Positions 1-11,901 of a DNA stretch of 64,000 bases are shown here, piece by piece; the first letter of the stretch is position 1, and every line of letters begins with the position of its first letter. The translations under genes were made by a program, and so were the position numbers. This DNA is from Gossypium raimondii (lineage: Eukaryota > Streptophyta > Magnoliopsida > Malvales > Malvaceae). The stretch spans positions 15,624,001 to 15,688,000 of the forward strand of contig NC_068569.1 in assembly GCF_025698545.1 (NCBI RefSeq), written 5' to 3'. The notes under the pieces were generated by a model. That model saw only the letters and a program-made list of their open reading frames with translations. It made no database searches and was not told the DNA's origin.

Positions 1-1
1 A

Positions 2-88
2 GGGGGACAATCCGAGTCAAGATTCGGCGTTGGGGGATATTGCCTTTTGCTTTTGTTTCCTGCCGTCTTCTTTTGGCTTTTTATGTAA
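2..88 (+). CDS. Possible 3' end of an upstream gene (partial)
   Basis: An open frame enters from the left edge and stops at 86-88. Its last residues are strongly hydrophobic (YCLLLLFPAVFFWLFM), the kind of tail seen in GPI-anchor signals. A possible polyadenylation signal (AATAAA) lies near 111. Only 28 codons are visible and two other frames are also open here, so this is a weak call; it may equally be untranslated sequence. Confidence 0.2.
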   Translation, partial: GGQSESRFGVGGYCLLLLFPAVFFWLFM

Positions 89-903
89 TTACAATTTCAT
101 TTCCAAAAGCAAATAAAATTGAATCACCCTTTCAGTGTAAATATATGTAAGCTTATCCTTAAAGCATGGCTTGAAAGAACGCAACGACTCTAGCGGTGGA
201 AATACTGATTTTCTGATTTTCAACTAGAATCATAAATTATCTCCTAATGTTGTAAAAAGAAATGTAAGCTTGAAAGGGCGAAATAGAGGTGAGTGTGCTA
301 GTTGAAAAATGGGGAATAAAGCCTAACTGAGTCTTTAAAAACTGAATCATCCAATCCACGCTAACCAATAGTTTTACATCTTTTCTAACTTTAGAGTAAT
401 ACACCAAACTCACACCGACTTATAAAAGAGATAACATATTATATATAGCAGACAATGCTAAGTTCAATTACGGTATAATTAATGCATCCCAAAAGAATTA
501 GTTAACGCTACAAATATTATCCACATCCTTTTATTAAAGCATTAAATTAAAGAAATTTTTTGATTCCATTTCTTATCCTCATTAAAATTCACGATAAAGA
601 TCAAATTTTAATAGTGAAATATGTGTAATTTTTAACAAGACATGTTTCCTCTTTAATCTAATATATAGAGACTAATTTACCCATATTTTGTTTAAAGAGA
701 ATAAAATGCAACCCAACTATTATTACAAAGGCTTCTATAGTACTTTTCCTTAGTTAAGGCATAATGATAATTTTATGCACTCTTGTAGATAGGGAGAATT
801 ATATTTCAACCCCTTTACCGAAAAATAGGTAAATTAGCTTTTATCCATTTCAAAACGCATAAATTAGCCCCTCTGTTAAATTTTATATGTTAAATGATGA
901 TTG
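89..903. other. AT-rich spacer, no gene seen
   Basis: No coding frame, RNA gene or clear repeat was recognised. The first part may be the 3' untranslated region of a gene lying to the left. Confidence 0.5.
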
Positions 904-1877
904 GGAATTATTTTTTATGGGTGAACTATAAAATTGGTCACCCAACTATGGCTTTTGTTATATTTTGATCATCCAACTATTAATTTTTTATTTAGCCACT
1001 AAACTTTTCAAAATTAAATATTTTAGTCACTCTAAGTTGTCTGTAGGTTTTTTATTGGTCTAGTAATAAAATTAGCCTCTAATGTTTACACATTCTATCA
1101 ATTTGATCCTAAATATAAAAATTCAACAAATTTAGCCCTCAAGATTTACAAATTTTGTCATTTAGTTTTAAGTCTAAAAATTCAATAAATCTTGCCCTCA
1201 ATATTTACAAAAACTATCAAAATAGTCCGAACTCTAAAAATTAAAAAAATATTTTTAGCCCTTTATAACCCACCGGCTAACCGTGTGAGATATTAACATA
1301 AGAAAAAGAGTACTCTCTTTCAAGTCACTTACAATAATTTCTTTTACTATAATTTAGGCTTTACACTGGACCAAACCAATTGATTTGGAACATATCTGGA
1401 ATAACTGGTTGCATTACTACTTGAACAGATAATGTTTTTAATGCCTTTCTATTTTCTTTTGGATTTTAAATTTTATTGTGTTTTATCCCAACTTTTTAGA
1501 GTTATTTTGCAAGTGACTTGAAAGAGGATTTTTTTTCGTATTTTAATATCTCACATGGGTTAGCCGATGAGTTATAAAGAGCTAAAAGTGAATTTAAAAA
1601 ATAATAAAATTTTTAGAATTAGGACTAACTTGACAAATTTTATAAATATTGAGGGCTAAATTTATTGATTTTTTTAATATTTAGGATTAAATTGATAGAA
1701 TGTGCAAACATTAGAGGGCTAATTTTGTTACTAGACCGATAAAAAAAATCCAAATCAGCTCAGAGTGACTAAAATATTTAATCTAGAAAATTTTAATGAC
1801 TAAATCGAAAAAAATTAATAGTTGAGTGACCAAAATAGAATGACCATTTTTATAATTTACCTATAAAAAATAATTTT
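904..1877. mobile_element. Long-armed foldback (MITE-like) element 1
   Basis: The sequence from about 906 to 1335 is repeated in inverted, imperfect form at about 1500 to 1875. The outer ends match over roughly 35 bases (AATTATTTTTTATGGGTGAA on the left), and many internal blocks match in order, including the paired blocks near 1280/1560 around GGCTAACC/GGTTAGCC. A loop of about 160 bases separates the arms. There is no coding capacity, so the element is non-autonomous. No clear target site duplication was found and the superfamily is unresolved. Confidence 0.75.
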
Positions 1878-3540
1878 CCTCATGAATACAGTGGCTTCCT
1901 AGTACTTTTACTGGTTTGTGGCCTTTTAGAATTCTTCACGTCCTGGCAATTTCAGATGGGAAAAAAGCTTTGGGATTGTATCTTTTAAAGAAGGAATTCT
2001 TTATATTTGAGCCTAACTGTTTTTCTTCATGAGTTGAATTTGGATCAACAGATTTAATGTAACATAACATATATTAGAAAAGTACAAAAGCAGGAATTTA
2101 TTAAATTCAAAAATATTTTTAGAATTTTAAATTCATTACTAAATACACTTCTAAAAATCATGAATGTTATATTTTTAAATAATTTTTTACTCAATTTACA
2201 CTATTTTCGAGTAACCTAAAGTATTTCAAGCGGCTCCAAAAGTTGGATTTGCACCCAAACTTGCTAAAATACATCCATGCTTCGTGTTTGTTTGTTTGTT
2301 TTGTTTCTAAAAGAAGCATCTCCTGTTCGGTGGAGCTGGAAATTGAAGCAACTGTCATTGCACTATAATTTACACGCTCTGTTGCTGTACTCACATTTAC
2401 AGATATCAGATCGGTCGATATGGCTAAGTTATTTGGTCGTCTACCAATGTATACCCTCCTTTTTCCTCCTCCTGCTTTACTCTGGCACTACATTATGTGC
2501 ATCTTAATTTATAATCGGTTACTCATTTCAAGAGTCTAAATATGTAACGCTTGTATGAATACAGTGATGATGCAGAGATGCAACTGGTGGAAGCAAATCT
2601 TTGCCAGAGGAGTTCAACTTGGTAAGGCTTTCGTGGGAACACTCGGCCATTGCAGCCGTCAATGCAGGAAGTTCATGGAGCCTCTGTGTTCTTAGGATTT
2701 GCATGTTTTTGCATGAAGATAATAGTTACTTGTATTGCACCAAAACCTTCATAGTATTTAGATATAGTTATACTACTCCTGGTTGCAGTGTGATCCCATC
2801 CAACCACACCATATGCATAAGGATGCTTAAGTGAATACTCTTCACCCTTAAGTCAATGCTAAACCTACAACTCAGCCTAAAAACTCGGTCTTTTTGGCAA
2901 AGATGAAACCGGCAAGATTTGAAGCGAGAAATGAAAATATCAATTTGTGATAAAAGAGTAACTGGACCTGGCCATGGAGGGGGCCAAACATCAAAATGCA
3001 TTGAAAAATATCCAAGTTGGATGACAAGCAAGAAACGAGATGATTGTTTACCAACAAAATTGACTTCACCATGCATTTCCCTGAGCACCCAAATGATTTG
3101 ATAATAGAGATTCAATTCAACCAAAGAAGAGTATTAACTAAACTAACAATTAGTATAATGCTGTCCAAATGCAACCCGTATGTCCCCTCGTTCGGACATA
3201 TCAATCAACACAAACTCTACATGTCTCAAGAAACAAGGGAACCAAAGAGAACAATGGCATCACTGAAGCAGACAAGCAAACGCTATCATTACATCCCAAA
3301 TAACAATGACCACCAAGAACAAGAATATTAGCAAAGATGGAACCTTCACGACACATTTGACAGTTTGACACTTCCAGAATCAAAAGTTAAAATAAGCAAA
3401 TTAAAGCCATGATTAGCGATTTGGCCGTTCTCTTCGACAGATTTTAAATACCAATTTTTTTTTTTATATATACCCAGTTGTCGTTAGCCAAGTCCATTCA
3501 CATCCACGATTAAGCATAATATCAAACACAAACCAAGCAT
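1878..3540. other. Spacer without recognised gene
   Basis: Several short open frames occur on both strands but none has a recognisable domain, and none has a conserved start or splice context. The right-hand part may include 3' untranslated sequence of the bL31 gene, which ends at 3603 on the minus strand. Confidence 0.45.
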
Positions 3541-3602
3541 TTCAACACCGTATCTTGAACAAATTTGAAAAATGGAACAAAATTAAATTACTAGGGATTA
3601 AT

Positions 3603-4105
3603 CTACTTCTTCTTGCCGCCTTTACCAGCCTTACGCTTAGTGGGCAAAATAATCTCACCCTTAAGCACCGGAATCTCCATAATCTCAGACAACTGCCCGA
3701 ACTTCTTACGGAACTTCTCGACCTGGTCAGCGTCCACAAGGACGGCCGACCTGTTCCCGAGGTAAAAAGGATGGTTCCCCGACCAAACATCCACCACGTA
3801 CTCCTTCTGCGTCCCACCTGTTGTCATCACCAATTCTCCATTGCAGTAGACTTTAGCATCCTCGTGGAATTCCGGGTGGATGTCCTTCTTCCGGCAAGTA
3901 ACTTGCGGCCTATAGCCCCCTCCCCTTGCAGTCACCACCTATTAACGAAGAAGAAAAAAAAAAGGAACCGGTTAAGTAGGATGATTAAGGATATAAGATG
4001 GGGTAAATGGTTTTGGGGTTTTGTTGAATTTACCTTTCTGGGAGGGAGTGAAGCGGGAGGAGAAGGCTTGATTTGGAGAAATGTGTTGGGGAGAGTTAGC
4101 GCCAT
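3603..4105 (-). CDS. 50S ribosomal protein L31 (bL31), chloroplastic
   Basis: Nuclear-encoded bL31 of the plastid ribosome large subunit. Two exons: 4105-4034 (24 codons) and 3938-3603 (111 codons plus stop), joined in phase 0 across a 95-base GT-AG intron, giving 135 residues. The first exon supplies the start of the transit peptide (MALTLPNTFLQIKPSPPAS). The second carries the bL31 core: TCRKKDIHPEF, then YCNGELVMTTGGTQ, VDVWSGNHPFY, and FRKKFG. It ends in a basic tail (KAGKGGKKK). Length fits the plant plastid family. The start is the first ATG of the frame encoding the transit peptide. Domain match is strong. Confidence 0.93.
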
Positions 4106-7100
4106 TTCTGCTCTGGCAGTACTGGGGGGGTTGTTTCCAAAGGGGATGAAATGAGGAGATGGATGGGAGTCTCGTGGTGGTGATTTTGGGATTGGCTTTC
4201 CCAAGTTTTTGAATTTACAAGAGAGCCCCAAGGGTTGTTTTTCTTTGATGGGCCTACCTCAATGCCCAAACTTATTGGGCTTCATATCAGTTTCACAAAA
4301 TTAAGTCTGTGCTACTAATAGATATATTATAAGCTGAGCTCGTAAGTTAATTTGTATTATATATTTTTACCGAATTTATTTAATTTTTTAAATTAAAATG
4401 CAATAAAACAAAGCAAATTGCAACATAAGACTGAAACACTAAACACAGTTCAAGATGATAATTTGAGTTTCTTTATTATTTTTCCTTTTAACTTTATTAA
4501 ATCATTTAACGTGATTTATATTTGTAGACATTTTGTAATGTGGCATATACATATATATGACTAGTTTTTATATAGTTAGACAATTATCATATATTTTCTG
4601 CTTTTGTAAATATGAAAAATAATTTTATAGAATTAATAAAAAATGTTAAAACTAAAAGATTCTTTTAAAAGAATAGAAAGATTAAATATGATCCAATTAT
4701 AATAGATAGACTAAACCTGCAAAAAGTATATGTTGAAAGGACTTTTTAGAATTTGACCCCGATATCTATGCTTCTATATATAAAATGAAGGCCCTAAGAC
4801 CTGTCCAATATAATTGTTTTCCTTTTTCTTTTCCTTTGGACATGAGAAGTTAATGGTCAAATATCAATTTTAATCCTCTACGTTTTATATATTTATTTGA
4901 ATTTCTTGGAATTAGTATCATTTGTAAATTTTGAAGGTTAATTTTAAAATTATGACCAAATTGATATAATATGTAAAAGTTGATGGTTAAATTTATTATT
5001 ATATCGATTTTTAATTGTCGCATTATCTCATCATTTGTGTTTTTTAACGAGACTAACCAAAATTATCGAACTATGTAATGCAGATGTTTAAGTAGTAAAT
5101 ATTTTATTTTGAATATCTAAAATAAAAATTTTATAATTAAGTGGCTATCTGTATAGTTTACCCTTTTAATTGAATAATTGATCTAGAAAATAATTGTAGA
5201 TGGCGGATTACTTGAGTACCTAAAACTCAAAATCAAGTCTTCTCAGTTCACAGATTGATCAATTATATAGGAGACAACTTTTATTTATTGGTATAAATAA
5301 TTTTTTTAATTAATTAAAATACTTTTAAAATTAAAATTAAATTAAAATTCATTAAGCAATAGTTGTTGATGCAAAATTTTAATTTTGATATAAATGATAT
5401 ATTGTTAATTATTAAAATTAAATACATATTAATTGTTTAAAGTAGTTGATAACTTTTGCCCTGGAAACCTTTAAATATTAGTCAACACAAATTTAAATTA
5501 ATATAAATCACCTAATTTAATCCAATTATTTTAAAATTTAAACAATAAATTAATTATTGTACAAATTTGTCACTATGAATATTTTTATATTTTAGTATTT
5601 GATAACATTAGAATTGAATGATGTGAAATAAATGAAGGATAATGAATTTTGGTATAATGTGTAATTTTATATATTAACTTTTTTATTTTTTCACAAATTA
5701 TTAACACAATTATTGATATAATATCATTTTATATTTATATTACATATACAAATAATTTTATTTATTTAATACAAAAGTAATTTGATGTATTTAATAAAAA
5801 TTCTCGGCCACTTATTTAATATAAGGAAAAATTTCAAGTTGAGGCAAGATGTTTGGCAGGAGTGACGTGAGATGTTTACTTTAAAAGGAAAATCTTTAAA
5901 AATGTCATCATCATTTACTATGACTAGGAATAGAACAAAGTTGGAAATAGTCAATGGGATGGGTGGATAGTATTAAATCTAAATTTATATATCATTTTTA
6001 TGAATATTAGATATATTCATCTTCAGTTACAATTATTTTTAAACATGTTATTACATTTTGCCCTTTTAATAATCTAGATACATAAACATAAAAGGGGCAA
6101 AAGATTAATATAACCGCTGTATTCCAACTATGCAGAAGAAAAAAATCTACCTCACCTTACATCTATTATTTGCTCCATTTAAATTTTACAATCTCTAATT
6201 TTACCTTTAAATTTTTAAGCATAATTAATATATATTTCTCCAAAATGACCAAAAAAAAAAAAATCAGTTAACCCAATCAAAAATAAATGAGGTAAATTAT
6301 GAGTAGGTTATTAAACACAGTAACGCCTTGTTTGGTTGCCAATGCACCCCTAATCGGTGGCCTCACCCAATTCCCCCTCATTCCTATGTTTGGTTCATGG
6401 TATTGCTAATACCATTGTAATCGGTTACTGACTTAATCGGTGGATTTCACCGATTTGTAATCCTTCCATTTTGCCCAGATTAAGCGCCGCATAGGTTTAC
6501 CATCCCTGTTATACCCTCCCATCTGCTTCCCCTTTGTTTCTCTTCTGTTCCTTGTTGCCTCTGCCGATTTGCTCCCTTCCATTTCTTTTATTTTCTTTTC
6601 TTTTCTACCGATTTGCTCCCTTTGTTTCTTCTCATTTTCTTTTCTGCCGATTTCCGATTTAGTGCAACAAAAAGGTAGGTTTCTAACTCTCTGTTTGTTT
6701 TTTCTGCATGTAAGCAGATTCGAAACATGTTATCTACTGTCTATAAACTTTAGCCTTTATTCTTAACTGCTTTGAGTGGATTAAACATGTTTTGTTTGGT
6801 TTAAGATTGATTCGTATCGATTTGTTCTGTAATTATCGATCTTTGATATTCATTCATGGATGATTTAATAAATTGCATGTGCTTGTTAACATTTGAGCCC
6901 AGCCGATTTACAGCAAAACCATTTGAGTTTCTTTAAAAAATCAATTTCAGTTGAAAGTGATTTTAGATAAAATGATATTTACTCTTTTTTATTAAAATAT
7001 AGATAAATATTTATCTATTTATACTATATCTGTTGATACATTTTACATTTAATTATTTAAAAATAATAAATATTATATCATTTTTTCTAATATCGTATCT

Positions 7101-7640
7101 ATATTATTATTTTGATATATTTTGGTATTTGAAGATAACAATGCTCACTTTTTTTGTATAAATTTGTTAAATCAATATCAAATTGACAATAATTTGTAAG
7201 CTTTACAAGCTAAATTTATGATTATACAAAAAAATAAAATTGACTAAAAATATTGACATTGTAATTAATTGCAATTAACAAAAATTAAACTATTCTTACA
7301 TTTTGGGAGTAAAATATTGAGATGGAAGGTAAAAATAGTTAATATATACTAATGGAATAAGAAAAATAGTCCAACCCCCCACCCTAGTCTCATGCGATGA
7401 ATGATTGTCTAGTAAAAAGAAATACAGAAAGGTTACAAATGAAAAGGAAATCATATTTCTGCCAAGTGTCCTGGAAGTTTGCGCAGCTAGCGACTCTGGA
7501 AATATCAAAGCTAATTATACTTTAATTAAATGCTGTATTAGAAAAGAGAAGACAAAGACCCAATTTTGAGGCTTCTCGTGACGGATGGATCACAATTTAC
7601 TCATTTACTATTTGAACTTAGATATCACTGCTGGTTGAGC
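4106..7640. other. AT-rich intergenic region with repeat remnants
   Basis: No gene was recognised. About 4850-5170 resembles a single arm of a foldback element (phrases of the type 'tatagtttaccc' and 'taattaagtggctat'). Near 6434-6457 there is a short perfect hairpin, AATCGGTG and CACCGATT around a five-base loop, in a non-AT-rich patch that starts about 6320 and may be a MITE end. Confidence 0.45.
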
Positions 7641-8089
7641 TCTTCCCCCTTGCATTCCAACCATCAAAGATTTCTTTTTTTTAAACTTTTATCACACTTC
7701 TTAGTTGCTCATTTCTCAGTTCCCCACAGATTTGAGTGATCCAAGCACTAAAATCAACTTCTTTTTAAAAGGTATATTTTGCATATGGGTTGTTCCAGTT
7801 TTTCTTGGATCTCTGCCAGTTTCCAGTTTTTTTTTTTTTTGACTTAGGCAGAGTTTAAAGCCGTCGCAGCCTTTTAATCTGTCTTTGATCATTGTTCTTA
7901 ATACTAGTTGCATATTGTGGCCATGAAATCTTTGGACCACTAACAAAGTAATTTGCTTTTTGTCTGATTTTATTTCATTGTAGACTAAGAGTATTTTTTA
8001 GCCGAGGTATGGTCTTTTAATATTTTTTAATTTATTGCTTTTCTTTAGTTTTTCCTGATATTTTGGTCTATTGGTTAATAAATTCAGCA

Positions 8090-11000
8090 ATGGAATCCAT
8101 CTGCATATCGCTAAAGGCTACTGCAACCGCCAGTCCGGTTAATATCAGCCAAGGTCGTAGTAATGGAGGCACTGTTTTCTGGGGTGAGACTATCAGAGGA
8201 GGTCGGGATTTTGGAACACAGTTATGGAAGAGTTTGAGAGCTGAAAATGGTGTCAAAAAAGCTAAACCGGGCGTTGCTTACTCTGTTATCACCCCAGAAA
8301 TTAACAAGGAGACTATGGTAAGTAGGAAAATAAGAAAAAGTATTTCTAATGTTATGTTTCATCCAAGGATTAAACAACTAGTACAAGATTTCTTCTAGTA
8401 AGAGCTGTTCAGATCTTTTTAAAGTGGGCTTTTGAAACTTTTGATTGTCAGAAATTTGAGACACCAAAGTTTGAGGCTCCACAAGCAGACCCAAAGAATG
8501 TGGCTTCCATCATACTCGGCGGCGGTGCTGGGACGCGCCTCTTCCCTCTTACTAGCCAAAGAGCCAAGCCAGCCGTAAGAAATCATTTTCCTAAGAGAGT
8601 AGAAAAACTAATTTTATGTTTTGAAAGTAAACATTTTTCATTTTGAAGATGAAACCCAATTATTAAATTTCAAGTCTCAGATTGGTAGGATTTTAACTTT
8701 TTCCATGATATTATTTGGTTTGCAGGTTCCAATTGGAGGGTGTTACAGGCTGATTGATATTCCAATGAGCAACTGTATCAACAGTGGGATAAAGAAGATA
8801 TTTATCTTAACTCAGTTTAACTCCTTCTCCCTCAATCGTCACTTAGCTCGTACTTACAACTTTGGGAATGGTGTAAATTTTGGAGATGGTTTTGTTGAGG
8901 TAAGGCCATACTGATTTAGCCTTACTATGCATATTATTTAGAAATCCATGTTAATGCGTGGATCATTATGTTTTACAATTTCCATTCTCATGAAATGTAA
9001 TTATCTTTTCTGAAAGTTTTGATGAAGCTACGTTTGCTTTGCATAGGTTCTGGCGGCCACTCAAACACCAGGAGAAGCTGGGAAGAAGTGGTTCCAAGGA
9101 ACTGCTGATGCTGTGAGGCAATTTGTGTGGGTTTTTGAGGTTAGTTAATAGGTTTTGTACTTGAGCTGAAATCATCCGCCTTCATCATGAAAGTTGACCA
9201 AAAATGATTTGTTTCACTACCACCAGGATGCCAAAGCCAAGGATGTGGAGCATGTATTGATATTGTCCGGAGATCATCTTTACCGAGCAGACTATATGGA
9301 TTTTGTTCAGGCACGTGGCTAGATTTCTAAGAGTGGAAAATATCATTCGGAGACTCTTCTTTTCTACTTCCTCATGAAGGAAGATTGTTCCTTGAAAAAT
9401 CATCTGGCTAAACATCAGATATATCTTTCTTGCAGAAGCACATTGACTCAAATGCTGATATCACAGTCTCATGTTTACCAATGGATGACAGGTACTTATT
9501 AATTATCATGTTATGTTATATCATTTTGAATATTATAAGATGAGTATAATGGCTATATCTTTTTATATATGATTCTCTTAGTGTATCAAGTTTTTATATA
9601 TGAGTATGTACTAATGGTTGCTTGGAATTCGGGAATTAACTTCACTCTTTCTGCAGCCGTGCATCGGATTATGGATTGATGAAGATAGATGGAACAGGAC
9701 GAATTGTCCAGTTTGCCGAGAAACCAAAGGGCCCTAATCTTAAAGCAATGGTATGTGCTTGTACTCGTACCCCGCATTTTTGTAATTTCAAATATAATTT
9801 CCTCTAATTAGTGATCTTGTTTGTTTCACGTGTACTACAGCAAGTTGATACCTCCATATTAGGACTATCAGCTCAAGATGCTGCAAGATATCCGTACATT
9901 GCATCAATGGGTGTGTATGTGTTTAAAACTAGTGTCTTGTTAAAGCTTCTAACTCGAAGCTATCCCTCATGCAATGATTTTGGCTCTGAGATTATTCCGT
10001 CTGCTGTGAAGGAACACAATGTCCAGGCACGTTGACTTTCACATGAATTATTACCTGTAGTTTTTGCTGTGTATTTTTCAGTAGTAATCTGTTACTATTT
10101 GCAATAATGTGGACTTCAAATCTAGTGATCAAACTGCTGAATTTCTGGCTGTTCGGATGTTTTGCAGGCATATTTGTTCAATGACTATTGGGAAGACATT
10201 GGAACAATAAAATCTTTCTTTGATGCTAATTTAGCCCTCACGGAACAGGTTACACGCACTTTTCTGTATAAGTTCTAATCTTTTATGTGATTTACCGATC
10301 AACAATGATACTAAATCTCCTTTTATGAATTATCTGCTTGCAATAACCTACCAAGTATATGATCTTAAAGAACTGGCTGCGGTAACAAACACTTGTGCAT
10401 TTTTGTGTATAGATCCTCTGATTAAGATTCTGTCATGTCATCATGTTTGTATATAGACAAAGAAATCATTTGCCTTATCATTCAGAATGTTGCACTACGA
10501 GACACCTCACTCATTCCACTAGTGTACCTTTCATAAGCCTAAGCATAATATTTGGTGTTTATCTCGTGAAAACTGATTTTCCACGTTCCCCATGCAGCCA
10601 CCAAAGTTTGAATTTTATGATCCAAAGACACCTTTCTATACATCTCCAAGATTCTTGCCTCCTACCAAAGTTGATGAATGCAAGGTATGCCATAAAGCTT
10701 TAATCTATGCTGTGAATAATAATTTGATCGTCTTATCTCATGGCTAATTGCTTACTGCAGATTGTTGACTCCATAATTTCACATGGTTGTTTCTTGCGAG
10801 AATGTAGTGTTCAACACTCTATAGTCGGTGTGCGCTCACGTTTGGAGTCCAGCGTTGATCTTCAGGTGATTCAACATCTTCTCTTTCCCTTAGAAAAGCA
10901 TCTGACAAGGATTAGAAGTAGTTGTTTTCGATATTAAACTGTATCTGGTGTGAGAAATTATCTTCATACATGTTTTCTTTTGCAGGATACCATGATGATG

Positions 11001-11487
11001 GGAGCAGACTACTACCAAACCGAGTCCGAAATAGCATCTCTGCTAGCAGAAGGGAAGGTTCCTATCGGTGTCGGACAGAATACCAAGATCAAGTAAGATT
11101 TTAGATCGAAAAAACCGTCTCTAGACCAACTGAACTTTTTTTAATCTATAACATTGTACCTGATAAATCTCCACATATAAGAAAATATTTGTCTTTAAAA
11201 CAGCTCCTTACATCGTCAACTAAACACTTTTTGCATTCTGATTTTGAAGGAATTGCATAATTGACAAGAATGCCAAGATAGGAAAAGATGTAATCATATC
11301 AAACACTGATGTGAGTGTTACCTTGCTTGCTTCTATAAATGTGGAATGTTCCCTTGATAACTTTAATTTACTTTAATCCGCCCAGGCTGTTGAAGAAGCT
11401 GAGAGACCAGAAGATGGGTTTTACATTAGGTCTGGGATCACAGTGATAATGAAGAATGCAACCATCCGAGATGGAACTGTCATATAA
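8090..11487 (+). CDS. ADP-glucose pyrophosphorylase large subunit, plastidial
   Basis: Regulatory large subunit of the heterotetramer that makes ADP-glucose from glucose-1-phosphate and ATP, the committed step of starch synthesis. Fourteen exons: 8090-8317, 8452-8574, 8726-8899, 9047-9139, 9227-9310, 9436-9491, 9657-9750, 9841-10026, 10168-10248, 10598-10684, 10761-10865, 10986-11092, 11250-11310, 11386-11487; 526 residues, normal for the family. Residues 1 to about 75 are a transit peptide. Visible motifs: GGGAGTRL (99-106), large-subunit type [19 protein letters not shown] (220-229), FAEKP (272-276), YWEDIGT (353-359), and the C-terminal SGITVI...DGTVI. The Met usual after GDHLYR is Ala. 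Introns 5 and 8 use GC donors. The frame is open upstream to 8063, but the start at 8090 gives a normal transit peptide. Which paralogue (APL1-4) is not decided. Confidence 0.96.
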
Positions 11488-11901
11488 AACATTTTAACTT
11501 TGAATCCTTCCAGAGGCTGATTCTGTTCTGTGCTGAACGGGTGATGGAAAGCCGAGCGCCCATAGTCTGTTGCCCTTTGCAAGTGAAAAATATATCTAGG
11601 ACTAATGCTTTGCATATGTAAAATTCTGAAGTTCCTAAGTACTTTTCAAATAAGTTCAAACACCATTTGTTTTATTCATCTCTTAGTAGCACAAACACAA
11701 GCTTACAGCAGAAAATAAGCTGGTTCATCAGATTAGTACACAATCACAGAATGTATCACTCTTTAGTTAAGAACAACTCATTTTTAGAAGAGTTCATCTC
11801 GTTGTAAACCCTAAATAAAAAAAATAAAAAAACTAGGACATCATCTTGAAACTTTATCTTCAACACTTCTATATTACTATAAGACCATCATGTATATTTT
11901 C

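Noticed and set aside
2191-3383. Cluster of 60-118 residue open frames on both strands
   Set aside because: No domain matches and frames overlap in all directions; likely chance in spacer or untranslated sequence.
3555-4154. 199-residue open frame on the plus strand
   Set aside because: It is the antisense shadow of the bL31 gene and its intron.
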